DNA of 8,517 nucleotides from Clostridia bacterium (GCA_028701415.1 JAQVQU010000058.1:1-8517); one strand, 5' to 3'. Positions 1 through 6,506 are shown, numbered from the stretch's first letter. A program made the numbers and translations. Notes: a model not told the origin generated them from the letters alone.

Positions 1-854
1 CTTATTCCAGCCACAACATCTTCGCCCTGCGCATTCATTAGGTACTCACCATATAGCTTCTTTTCGCCAGTAGATGGATTACGTGTAAAAGCTACCCCTG
101 TTCCGGAAGTATCCCCCATGTTTCCAAACACCATTGACTGAACGTTTACGGCTGTTCCCCAGTCGCTTGGTATATTGTTCATTCTACGATACACATTTGC
201 TCTTGGATTATCCCAACTTCTAAATACAGCTTCCACCGCCCCAATTAATTGAATCTTTGGGTCTTGTGGGAACTCTTGTCCTTGGCTCTTTTTGTAGAAA
301 GCCTTAAATCTAGATACTAATTCTTTTAAATCTTCTGTTTTTAAGTCAGTGTCGAGTTTAACACCCCTAGATAACTTCAAATCATCAATTATCTTTTCGA
401 AAAAGTTTTTGCCAATGCCAATAACTACATCCGAATACATTTGGATAAATCTACGGTAGCAATCATAAGCAAACCTCGGATTATCCGTTAATCGGGCTAA
501 TCCTTCAACGGAAATATCATTCAATCCAAGGTTTAATATTGTATCCATCATTCCAGGCATAGATGCTCTAGCCCCACTTCTGACTGATACTAAAAAGGGA
601 TTTTCAATGGAACCAAATTTTTTGTCAGTTTCTTTTTCAAGAATTGTTAAGGTTTTGAAAATCTCTTCGTTTATTTCACTATTAATTTTTTTGCCATCTT
701 TATAATATGCGGTGCAAGCTTCAGTGGTAATTGTAAATCCGGGAGGAACTGGCATACCTAGCTTTGTCATTTCAGCAAGGTTAGCCCCTTTCCCTCCAAA
801 TTTTGCCTTGTCTTTTCCGTCTGCTTCTCTGAATAAATAAACAAATTTTGTCAT
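1..854 (-). CDS. ppdK: Pyruvate, phosphate dikinase, N-terminal third (partial at window edge)
   Basis: This gene encodes a cytoplasmic enzyme that interconverts pyruvate + ATP + phosphate with PEP + AMP + pyrophosphate; many anaerobes use it in pyrophosphate-linked glycolysis or for PEP synthesis. 284 codons are visible and the frame runs off the window start, against about 875 residues for the family. The visible part is the ATP-grasp nucleotide-binding domain. It shows GGKGANLAEM (residues 20-29, Lys22), VRSGARASMPGMMDTILNLG (91-110, Arg92), IPSDWGTAVNVQSMVFGNMG (from 228), and NAQGEDVVAGI (274-284). Lys22 and Arg92 match the ATP-binding residues known from the Clostridium symbiosum enzyme. 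The ATG at 854-852 follows AGGAG (865-861) by six bases; an ATG at 858-856 is out of frame. The gene lies 142 bases after recO with its own consensus promoter, so it is probably a separate transcription unit. The phosphohistidine and pyruvate/PEP domains are outside the window. Confidence 0.97.
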   Translation of the reverse strand, partial: MTKFVYLFREADGKDKAKFGGKGANLAEMTKLGMPVPPGFTITTEACTAYYKDGKKINSEINEEIFKTLTILEKETDKKFGSIENPFLVSVRSGARASMPGMMDTILNLGLNDISVEGLARLTDNPRFAYDCYRRFIQMYSDVVIGIGKNFFEKIIDDLKLSRGVKLDTDLKTEDLKELVSRFKAFYKKSQGQEFPQDPKIQLIGAVEAVFRSWDNPRANVYRRMNNIPSDWGTAVNVQSMVFGNMGDTSGTGVAFTRNPSTGEKKLYGEYLMNAQGEDVVAGI

Positions 855-888
855 ACATTTCTCCTAAATAAAATTTTTATATATCTAA

Positions 889-940
889 TTATCTCAAGTA
901 TTATATAATGAGAGACAATTTATATCAAGTAAAAGACAAT
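889..940 (-). repeat. Two-part imperfect direct repeat over the ppdK promoter
   Basis: On the minus strand the motif ATTGTCT occurs at 940-934 and again at 919-913, exactly 21 bases apart. The motif TACTTGAKATAA (K = T or G) occurs at 931-920 and again at 900-889, 31 bases apart with one mismatch. The two motifs alternate, so the region reads as two copies of an ATTGTCT...TACTTGAnATAA unit. The second copy has about ten extra bases, which contain most of the -10 region. One TACTTGA copy overlaps the -35 box and the other begins on the last -10 base and runs over the likely start site. Spacings of two and three helical turns fit protein binding sites, but a simple tandem duplication would look the same. 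Confidence 0.5.
900..928 (-). promoter_or_regulatory. Sigma-A-type promoter of ppdK
   Basis: Reading the minus strand, a -35 box TTGATA (928-923, five of six consensus bases) is followed by a 17-base spacer and a perfect -10 box TATAAT (905-900). Transcription should start near 893, giving a leader of about 40 bases that carries the AGGAG site at 865-861. This is one of the two best promoters in the window and argues that ppdK can be transcribed independently of recO. Imperfect repeats overlap both boxes. Confidence 0.75.
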
Positions 941-996
941 GCATATGTATCCATTTATAAATATAGAAGCCTCAAACAAGTACATTTTTTAATTGA

Positions 997-1635
997 TTAA
1001 AGCATTTTTAATGCTTCTTTTAGAGAGCAAATGTTTACGGAGACGTCTTCTAAAAATAAATGTCCAATAAAGACAAACATCTTATATAGTTCCCCTGAGG
1101 TTATTTCTAAGGTACCCAAATCAGAGGGTTGCATATCAGATATGGCAATGATTAACTGTAAGTATTTAGGTGGTATTGTATTGTGTGATCTCAAATCAAT
1201 TCCTAAACCCGGAAACAAGCTCGTTAAAAACCAAAGGGAAAAAATAAATGGCGATATATCCTCGTGATTAATATAAGTCAAAGCTATAAGAGCTTTTTTC
1301 AATTCACCTGAGGCATCCATACCTTCTTCTGTAGTTTTTTCTAAAACCTCTAATACTATCTGGGTGGCAGAATATTTTTTTATATCTTGCCAACAGCCAA
1401 GAAAACATTCTTCTAAAGAGCAACCGATAATAGCGTGTCTACCAACGTTTTCCGTTAAGATATACTCACCATAACAAGGGGCAGTACAAGGAAGTTTTAA
1501 CTTAGAATTGATTTTTTTTACAGACTTCGCAGAGGCAAGAATTTTTCCGCGCTCCGCAGTCACAAGCGTAATTAACTTGTCATTCTCTTTATAATCGTCT
1601 GTTTTTACGCATAGAGCTCTATACTTAACTTCCAA
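997..1635 (-). CDS. recO: DNA repair protein RecO, short form
   Basis: RecO helps RecR (and RecF) displace single-strand-binding protein and load RecA on gapped DNA, and can anneal complementary strands. The N-terminal OB fold is clear: the first 35 residues (KYRALCVKTDDYKENDKL, then LVTAERGKILASA) fit the RecO_N pattern, and CYGEYILTE lies at 54-62. The C-terminal helical domain follows from about residue 85. The protein has 212 residues against roughly 240-260 usually. The shortfall falls where many RecO proteins carry a four-cysteine zinc knuckle: after LFPGLGIDL (140-148) the chain passes straight to the next helices without any CxxC pair. The start is TTG (1635-1633), not ATG, supported by GAGGG at 1645-1641, five bases upstream. 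The gene lies 195 bases after the ybeY-era fusion, as expected from the usual era-recO order. Its stop (999-997) leaves 142 bases before ppdK. Confidence 0.93.
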   Translation of the reverse strand: MEVKYRALCVKTDDYKENDKLITLVTAERGKILASAKSVKKINSKLKLPCTAPCYGEYILTENVGRHAIIGCSLEECFLGCWQDIKKYSATQIVLEVLEKTTEEGMDASGELKKALIALTYINHEDISPFIFSLWFLTSLFPGLGIDLRSHNTIPPKYLQLIIAISDMQPSDLGTLEITSGELYKMFVFIGHLFLEDVSVNICSLKEALKML

Positions 1636-1640
1636 TATAA

Positions 1641-1645
1641 CCCTC
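1641..1645 (-). promoter_or_regulatory. Ribosome binding site fixing the TTG start of recO
   Basis: GAGGG on the minus strand ends five bases before the TTG codon at 1635-1633. No ATG or GTG in the same frame is better placed, and the residues from this TTG match the usual RecO N-terminus, so the site decides the start. Confidence 0.7.
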
Positions 1646-1696
1646 GAAAATCTTATCTGTTGTTGCCTTATTCTCTAAATATTTTTAATAATTCTA

Positions 1697-1726
1697 ATTA
1701 AATAAGACAAATTCCTATTAGGACAA
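1697..1726 (-). promoter_or_regulatory. Possible recO promoter with overlapping palindrome
   Basis: In the 195-base spacer between ybeY-era and recO, TTGTCC (1726-1721, four of six) and TTTAAT (1702-1697, five of six) are 18 bases apart on the minus strand. This would give a leader of about 55 bases to recO. A perfect 5-1-5 palindrome TCCTATTAGGA (1713-1723) overlaps the -35 box and could be an operator. The region is so AT-rich that promoter-like words arise by chance; recO could instead be read through from pgpH. Confidence 0.35.
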
Positions 1727-1728
1727 AG

Positions 1729-1746
1729 ATAGATAAATAAATCTAT
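1729..1746. repeat. Short inverted repeat in the ybeY-era/recO spacer
   Basis: ATAGAT and ATCTAT form a perfect six-base inverted repeat around a six-base AT loop. The stem has only one G-C pair and no U-run follows in the minus direction, so it is not a convincing terminator. No other structured RNA or small gene is visible in this spacer. Confidence 0.25.
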
Positions 1747-1830
1747 AAAAATTTTTGACTCCACTAAATAAATGATAATTTTCAAATTACAATATTTTAT
1801 TGATCACCTATACATAAGTCAGGAGTATAA

Positions 1831-3309
1831 TTATTCCCCCCTATAATCTGTCTTATTATATCCAAGCTTATCTAAAATATTCTCCCTCTCTCTCCAATCT
1901 TTTTGAACTCTCACCCAAAGAGTTAAAAAAACTTTACATCCAGCTACCTGCTCAATATCTTGTCTTGAATAGGTTGAAATCTTTTTTATCATGCTTCCAC
2001 CTTTCCCAAGAACAATAGCTTTGTGACTTTCCTTTTGAATTATAATATCAGCATCAATATCTAAGATACCATCTTCCCTCTCCTCATATCTATTCAATGA
2101 GACGGCGACTCCATAGGGGATTTCTTCGTCTAATAACCTTAATGCTTTTTCCCTAATGATTTCAGATACAACAAATTTCATGCTTCTGTCGGTATAAATA
2201 TCTTCGGGAAAAACTCGGCCAGAAAGCGGCAACAATTTTTTTATCTCCATTATCAAAGGTTGTATATTCTTACCTCTAATAGCTGAAATCGGAACAACAG
2301 CAGATAGACCCTGTATATTAGAAATATCTGTCAGGATTGAAGCAACTTTAGGGGGATCTACGCGATCGATCTTATTGACCACTAAAATCACTTTTTTCCC
2401 TGTTTCTATGTAACGTTTTACATTTTCTTGGTCATAGACATTAAAATCCTTTTCAGCATTAGTGAGATATAAGACAATATCTACTTCGTTAAGAGCAGCA
2501 GTAACAGATCTCATCATAAATTTCCCAAGTTCATTTTCTGGTTTATGCAAACCGGGAGTATCCACAAAAATTATTTGGGAATCTTTATCATTTCTTATTC
2601 CCAAAATCTTATTTCTAGTTGTTTGCGGCTTCCAGCTGACAATTGCAACCTTTTGTCCAACCAAATAATTTATTAAGGTTGATTTGCCAGCATTAGGCCT
2701 TCCAAGTACTGCGACAAACCCACACTTTGTATTACCCTCGATTTTTTCAAGCTCCAGTTCATTACTATCAACTATTGAAGGGGTTAATCCCTCCTCAGAG
2801 TAGTACTGCTCAACTAATCCCTGGTATTCCTCATCACTCATAATCCTTGTGCATCCTATAGATTCCATTATATTCTCTTGAACTTTTTCCATTTCTTCTC
2901 TATCCATATCATTTTGGTGGTCATAACCAAGTAAATGTAGAGTGCCGTGGATAGTCAAAAAAGAAATTTCTCTTGAAATTGAGTGATTGTAATCTTTTGC
3001 CTGTTGGATTGCTTTTTCAAAGCATATATATATCTCTCCCAGAATTACACCTTTTGTTTCGGGATTAATATCCAATAAATAATCTTCATAACGAAAAGGA
3101 AGCCTAATATCTTGGGAAGGAAATGAAAGCACATCCGTAACCATATCTACTTTTCTCGCTTCACAGTTAAGGCTTTTCATTTCATCGACATCAAGAAAAT
3201 CAACTTCTAAATCCACATCCTCTATCTCAATATTAAAATAAGAAAGGACGCCCTCTAAAGCGCGCCTTACCGTTATTTCATATTTATCAGCTCTATAAAT
3301 TTCTAGCAT
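1831..3309 (-). CDS. YbeY-Era fusion: 16S rRNA maturation endoribonuclease joined to ribosome-assembly GTPase
   Basis: One 492-residue frame contains two complete housekeeping proteins. Residues 1-155 are YbeY: LNCEARKVDMVTDVLSFP (47-64, conserved Arg52) and the metal site HGTLHLLGYDH (121-131, ligands His121, His125, His131). Residues about 156-195 are an acidic linker. Residues 196-492 are a full-length Era: G1 GRPNAGKST (203-211), G2 PQTTRNKI (228-235), G3 DTPG (250-253), G4 NKID (312-315), G5 SAI (342-344), and a C-terminal KH domain with GKGG (435-438). YbeY acts in 16S 3'-end maturation, and Era binds that same 3' end through its KH domain and promotes 30S assembly, so the fusion is functionally sensible. 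The ATG (3309-3307) is forced by an in-frame TAA just upstream and lies 10 bases after the pgpH stop. The nearest Shine-Dalgarno-like sequence (AAAGGA) is about 13 bases away inside the pgpH end, suggesting translational coupling. dgkA and cdd, between ybeY and era in Bacillus subtilis, are absent. Confidence 0.96.
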   Translation of the reverse strand: MLEIYRADKYEITVRRALEGVLSYFNIEIEDVDLEVDFLDVDEMKSLNCEARKVDMVTDVLSFPSQDIRLPFRYEDYLLDINPETKGVILGEIYICFEKAIQQAKDYNHSISREISFLTIHGTLHLLGYDHQNDMDREEMEKVQENIMESIGCTRIMSDEEYQGLVEQYYSEEGLTPSIVDSNELELEKIEGNTKCGFVAVLGRPNAGKSTLINYLVGQKVAIVSWKPQTTRNKILGIRNDKDSQIIFVDTPGLHKPENELGKFMMRSVTAALNEVDIVLYLTNAEKDFNVYDQENVKRYIETGKKVILVVNKIDRVDPPKVASILTDISNIQGLSAVVPISAIRGKNIQPLIMEIKKLLPLSGRVFPEDIYTDRSMKFVVSEIIREKALRLLDEEIPYGVAVSLNRYEEREDGILDIDADIIIQKESHKAIVLGKGGSMIKKISTYSRQDIEQVAGCKVFLTLWVRVQKDWRERENILDKLGYNKTDYRGE

Positions 3310-3319
3310 TATTTATCAA

Positions 3320-4792
3320 CTATTTCCTTTTCTTTTGGTTATCGTATTTGATTCTAGTATGGTACATCGAAGGGACTGCTTCCACTAGTGTGTCTTCTAT
3401 AATGCTCAATTCCTTAAAGGTAATTGGGCAATCAGAAAACTGATTTGCATCCATCTTTCCTTTTATTAATGAATGAACGAATTTTCGAAAATCCTCTGGG
3501 TCCTCATAGTTACCCACTGCCCTGCTTGCAGCCTCGACAGTATCGGCTATCATAATTATTGCCGCTATCTTGGTTCTTGGCTTTGGTCCTGGATAACTAA
3601 ATTCAATTTTATCAACACTTTCTTCGGTGTAACCCTGAGCTTTGTATAAGAAATAGTTAACTGGGGTAGTTCCATGGTGTTCGAGGGCTATATTTGCAAT
3701 TACATCTGGAATTCCAGCAGACTTAAGCATTTCATACCCAGCAGTTACGTGACTTACTATCATAGAAACACTGACCTCGGGAATAATATCATCGTGAGGA
3801 TTATATCCTTTTTGATTCTCAATAAAATACTCGGGGGTTTTTACCTTACCTAAATCATGGTAATAAGCGGCTGCTTTAGCTAGTTGTGTATCCTCATCGA
3901 TTGCATCGGCACAAAGTTCAGCAAGATTTCCGACAATTAAACTATGATTAAATGTTCCGGGGGCTTCTTTTACAAGTTTTTTAAGTAAAGGACTTTCTAG
4001 CGAACATAATTCTGCCATTCTAAAAACAGTGTTGACCTTAAAAACATATTCCATCAGAGGCAATATAACCATATACAGTGAAACGGACAAAAGAACAGCA
4101 ACTGCGGACCAAACACCACCCATTAGAACTGTATAAATATCGCTGATTCCCGAAGCAAGGTGAATTATCATGGGAATAAACGCAGTTCCAACTCCCAGGA
4201 TGAAACCCATAACAGTAAACTTCAATCTTGTAGCAGATTTTCCAATAAGCATTATCATGAAAATTGATACGATGATAGAAGTTAATAGGGAGCCAACATT
4301 CTCGCTGACAACAATTGTATCCTTAAATAAAACAAGGTTAAGTAGAAAATAAGTGTTGGAAACAACTATCTGAGTAACTACTCCAATTTTTTTATCAATT
4401 AACGTGGCAACTAAGAGAGAGGCTAAAAGAACCGGAGAAATATAAAGATTTATTAGTTCCCCAAAAGCCCAAGAACAAGAGTAAGTTGCGATCAACGACA
4501 AGCAGATAATTCCAAGCATCCTATCTCTAGACATCGCATCATGTCTTGCATATCTGGTTGTAAAAAACAAAGTAAGCAACAAAACGAAAAAAAGCAGGCT
4601 AAATAGCAAAAATTCAACTAAAGACTCAACATTAAGTATTTTGACAAAATTCGTAAATCTCTCGAGTTCGCTTAGTTTTACAAAAAAAGATAATACAAGA
4701 GCAGTGCCCAGTATAGTCATTATCCTACGGAAAACTATCTTTGCTGGAACATACCCTTCTAATCCTATCATTTTTAGAGAATTTTGTTTCAT
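3320..4792 (-). CDS. pgpH: PgpH-type membrane HD phosphodiesterase, short form lacking the extracellular domain
   Basis: Members of this 7TM-HD family (B. subtilis YqfF, Listeria PgpH) hydrolyse cyclic di-AMP to pApA in the cytoplasm. The C-terminal HD domain is complete: His283 (FNHS), His312-Asp313 (YYHDLGK), NPHDD (331-335), His348 (SHV), His372-His373 (EHHGT), YPGPKP (400-405) and Asp417 (IADTVEAA), the full set of metal ligands expected. About eight hydrophobic segments precede it (near 22-38, 57-78, 92-109, 115-131, 136-155, 167-184, 190-211, 222-250), fitting one anchor plus a 7TM core. The protein has 490 residues, not about 700. The large 7TMR-HDED domain normally between the first and second segments is replaced by some 20 residues, so the external sensing part is missing. 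The ATG (4792-4790) follows GGAAGA at 4803-4798. The gene heads the unit with ybeY-era and has its own promoter upstream. Family membership is firm; the substrate is inferred from the family. Confidence 0.93.
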   Translation of the reverse strand: MKQNSLKMIGLEGYVPAKIVFRRIMTILGTALVLSFFVKLSELERFTNFVKILNVESLVEFLLFSLLFFVLLLTLFFTTRYARHDAMSRDRMLGIICLSLIATYSCSWAFGELINLYISPVLLASLLVATLIDKKIGVVTQIVVSNTYFLLNLVLFKDTIVVSENVGSLLTSIIVSIFMIMLIGKSATRLKFTVMGFILGVGTAFIPMIIHLASGISDIYTVLMGGVWSAVAVLLSVSLYMVILPLMEYVFKVNTVFRMAELCSLESPLLKKLVKEAPGTFNHSLIVGNLAELCADAIDEDTQLAKAAAYYHDLGKVKTPEYFIENQKGYNPHDDIIPEVSVSMIVSHVTAGYEMLKSAGIPDVIANIALEHHGTTPVNYFLYKAQGYTEESVDKIEFSYPGPKPRTKIAAIIMIADTVEAASRAVGNYEDPEDFRKFVHSLIKGKMDANQFSDCPITFKELSIIEDTLVEAVPSMYHTRIKYDNQKKRK

Positions 4793-4809
4793 TAATTTCT
4801 TCCACTGTT

Positions 4810-4827
4810 TTGTTCTATCAAGAACAA
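4810..4827. repeat. Perfect 7-base inverted repeat at the pgpH transcription start
   Basis: TTGTTCT and AGAACAA flank a four-base centre. The dyad lies immediately downstream of the -10 box at 4834-4829 and spans the expected start site near 4822, so a full RNA hairpin would not be included in the transcript. It is better placed as an operator for a dimeric regulator than as an RNA element. It is not the Gram-positive LexA box, which has the half-sites in the opposite order (GAAC then GTTC). The regulator is unknown. Confidence 0.4.
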
Positions 4828-4828
4828 T

Positions 4829-4857
4829 ATTATACTATAACCAGACATTTAAGTCCA
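4829..4857 (-). promoter_or_regulatory. Sigma-A-type promoter of the pgpH / ybeY-era unit
   Basis: On the minus strand TGGACT (4857-4852, four of six -35 consensus bases) is followed by a 17-base spacer and a perfect TATAAT (4834-4829). The leader to the pgpH ATG would be about 30 bases. This lies in the 249-base dnaB-pgpH spacer (4793-5041), in which I see no convincing dnaB terminator; readthrough from dnaB remains possible. Confidence 0.65.
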
Positions 4858-5041
4858 CAAAACCAAGTCTAAACCATCAAATCGGCACCAATGATGCTCT
4901 CTTCAATTCCTTCAAAAAATTTATCTCTTTTAGTGTTCATTTGTATTATTGATTGTTAGAATAATTTATACTATCTGTTATGAGATACTTATGGAAATAA
5001 AATTTTTAAACTACTTTCCTTACCTTACAACATTATTATTT

Positions 5042-6469
5042 TTAGCTATCCATTGGAGGAGTTTTGCTTGGATCTTCTGTAAATTTAACATGAGAACCAT
5101 CCCATTTATACATTATTTTTTCCAACGGGCCGTTTCTATTTTTTTCGATTGCGAGAACAATGTAACCAGACCCCTTACTCTCAGTATCCTCTTTTTCCCT
5201 TGCAAGAAACATTACCATATCCGCATCTTGTTCTATGGAACCAGACTGTCTTAAATCTGATAGTTTAGGAATTATCGTCTTTCCTTTCTGTTCTTTGTCT
5301 TTTTCCCTTCCCTCTATACTCCTCGATAGCTGTGAAAGAGCTAAAACCGGGCAGCCTAGATTCATCGCTATCATTTTAAGCATACGGCTATTCTTCGTAA
5401 CTTCAGATGTCTCAGAAAGTTGCATTACTTTTTGGGAAGAGGTAGGATCGTTGTAATTCATTAGTTGAAGATAATCGACTATAACTAGATCAATTTTCCC
5501 CTCCTGTAACGCAAGAATTTTACAACTTGACCAAATATTATTAGGAGTTTGTAAAGACTGGTCACTAATGAAAATCTTGGTTTCACCAAAAGCCGCATGA
5601 ATTTTAAAAACCTCATCTAATCCGCTTTGACTAATACTCCCAGAAAAAACACTCCGCATATCTATACTAGTCAGCATGGCAATTAATCTTTGAACTATTT
5701 GTTCTGCTGGCATTTCCATCGAAAAAATGGCGATTACCTTTTTTTCTTGCTTTTCAATTATATTTGCCATAATGTTCACTGCAAAAGCAGACTTTCCAAC
5801 AGATGGTCTTGCAGCAAGAATAATTAGGTTGCCTTTTTTTAATCCACCACTAATGCGGTCAAGTTCTTTATAATGTGTATACAAACCTTTAAAAGCATTT
5901 CTGTTCTTAGACAACTCTTCAATCTTTTCTAGAAATTGTCCCGAAGCCCTACTCAATGGAATCATAGAATTTCCCGAGTTTAGTTCTTGAGATAACTTTA
6001 AAACAGACCCCTGTGCAAAACTTAGACAATCCTCATATCTGTCCATTTGTTCGGAAGCTTCCACTATTTTCTTCCCACAATCATTTATTCTCCTTAAAAT
6101 CATATCTCTATAGAGAATATCCTTATACTCTTGGAAATTTGTGCCGAATAAGCTAGTTGAGGATTTTATTAAATTTCCGAGATATTCCATTACCCCTTTT
6201 TCATCAGGATAATGGAGGGTCATATAATCGTTTACATTTAAAATATCAACATTTCCCTCTAATGACAAATTTTTAATTGCAATAAATAATTTTTGGTTTA
6301 ATGGGTGAAAAAAGTAATCTTCCGTAAATCCATGCAAATTTTGTACTATGGATTCATTATTATTTATTAGACTGGCAATAACCTCGTTTTCGATTTCCAA
6401 GCTGCAAGGGAATCTTGCGCTTATTTTGAAAGTCTTTTTTGAATTTAATTGTTTATCCTTTGGAGCCAT
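5042..6469 (-). CDS. dnaB: Replicative DNA helicase DnaB
   Basis: This is the hexameric RecA-fold helicase that unwinds DNA 5' to 3' ahead of the replisome and interacts with primase and the loader. The N-terminal primase-binding domain covers about residues 20-165. After a linker, the ATPase domain shows Walker A ARPSVGKS (220-227, Lys226), the catalytic glutamate in SMEMP (Glu252), Walker B LVIVDYLQLM (328-337, Asp332), LALSQLSR (376-383), LSDLRQSGSIEQDADMVMFL (403-422) and the arginine finger KNRNGP (443-448, Arg445). The 475 residues are slightly more than usual (about 450), because of a basic tail of about 20 residues before the N-terminal domain and a short charged insert at 388-400. 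The ATG (6469-6467) follows a perfect AGGAGG. Its neighbours here are an exported protein and pgpH rather than rplI, often linked to dnaB in Bacillota. No prophage genes accompany it, so I take it as the chromosomal copy. Confidence 0.95.
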   Translation of the reverse strand: MAPKDKQLNSKKTFKISARFPCSLEIENEVIASLINNNESIVQNLHGFTEDYFFHPLNQKLFIAIKNLSLEGNVDILNVNDYMTLHYPDEKGVMEYLGNLIKSSTSLFGTNFQEYKDILYRDMILRRINDCGKKIVEASEQMDRYEDCLSFAQGSVLKLSQELNSGNSMIPLSRASGQFLEKIEELSKNRNAFKGLYTHYKELDRISGGLKKGNLIILAARPSVGKSAFAVNIMANIIEKQEKKVIAIFSMEMPAEQIVQRLIAMLTSIDMRSVFSGSISQSGLDEVFKIHAAFGETKIFISDQSLQTPNNIWSSCKILALQEGKIDLVIVDYLQLMNYNDPTSSQKVMQLSETSEVTKNSRMLKMIAMNLGCPVLALSQLSRSIEGREKDKEQKGKTIIPKLSDLRQSGSIEQDADMVMFLAREKEDTESKGSGYIVLAIEKNRNGPLEKIMYKWDGSHVKFTEDPSKTPPMDS

Positions 6470-6473
6470 CTTT

Positions 6474-6486
6474 CCTCCTATCTCCT
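6474..6486 (-). promoter_or_regulatory. Double Shine-Dalgarno sequence of dnaB
   Basis: AGGAGA (6486-6481) and AGGAGG (6479-6474) lie back to back on the minus strand, 11 and 4 bases from the ATG. One is slightly far and the other slightly near for optimal initiation, so the ribosome could use either. Such a strong site is consistent with an actively translated gene. Confidence 0.65.
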
Positions 6487-6506
6487 AAAAACAAAGCTTA
6501 AGATAT

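Noticed and set aside
1001..1015. AGCATT/AATGCT inverted repeat at the end of recO as a terminator
   Set aside because: It lies inside the last codons (ALKML), is short and AT-rich, and on the minus strand is followed by no U-run. It is better explained by coding sequence.
1031..1267. 78-codon plus-strand open frame inside recO
   Set aside because: It lies wholly antisense to recO, has no ribosome binding site and no recognisable domain; the minus-strand RecO match is clear.
4810..4827. LexA (SOS) box at the pgpH promoter
   Set aside because: The Gram-positive box is GAAC-N4-GTTC; here the half-sites are in the opposite order with a different spacing.
4641..5254. Two plus-strand open frames (4641-4952 and 4949-5254) overlapping pgpH, the spacer and dnaB
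   Set aside because: Their residues mainly mirror the antisense of pgpH and dnaB, and neither has a domain or a good ribosome binding site. They appear long because AT-rich antisense DNA is open here.
5042..6469. dnaB as part of a prophage or plasmid replication module
   Set aside because: No phage, integrase, primase or plasmid replication genes are nearby, all core motifs are typical, and the flanks are housekeeping genes on the same strand.
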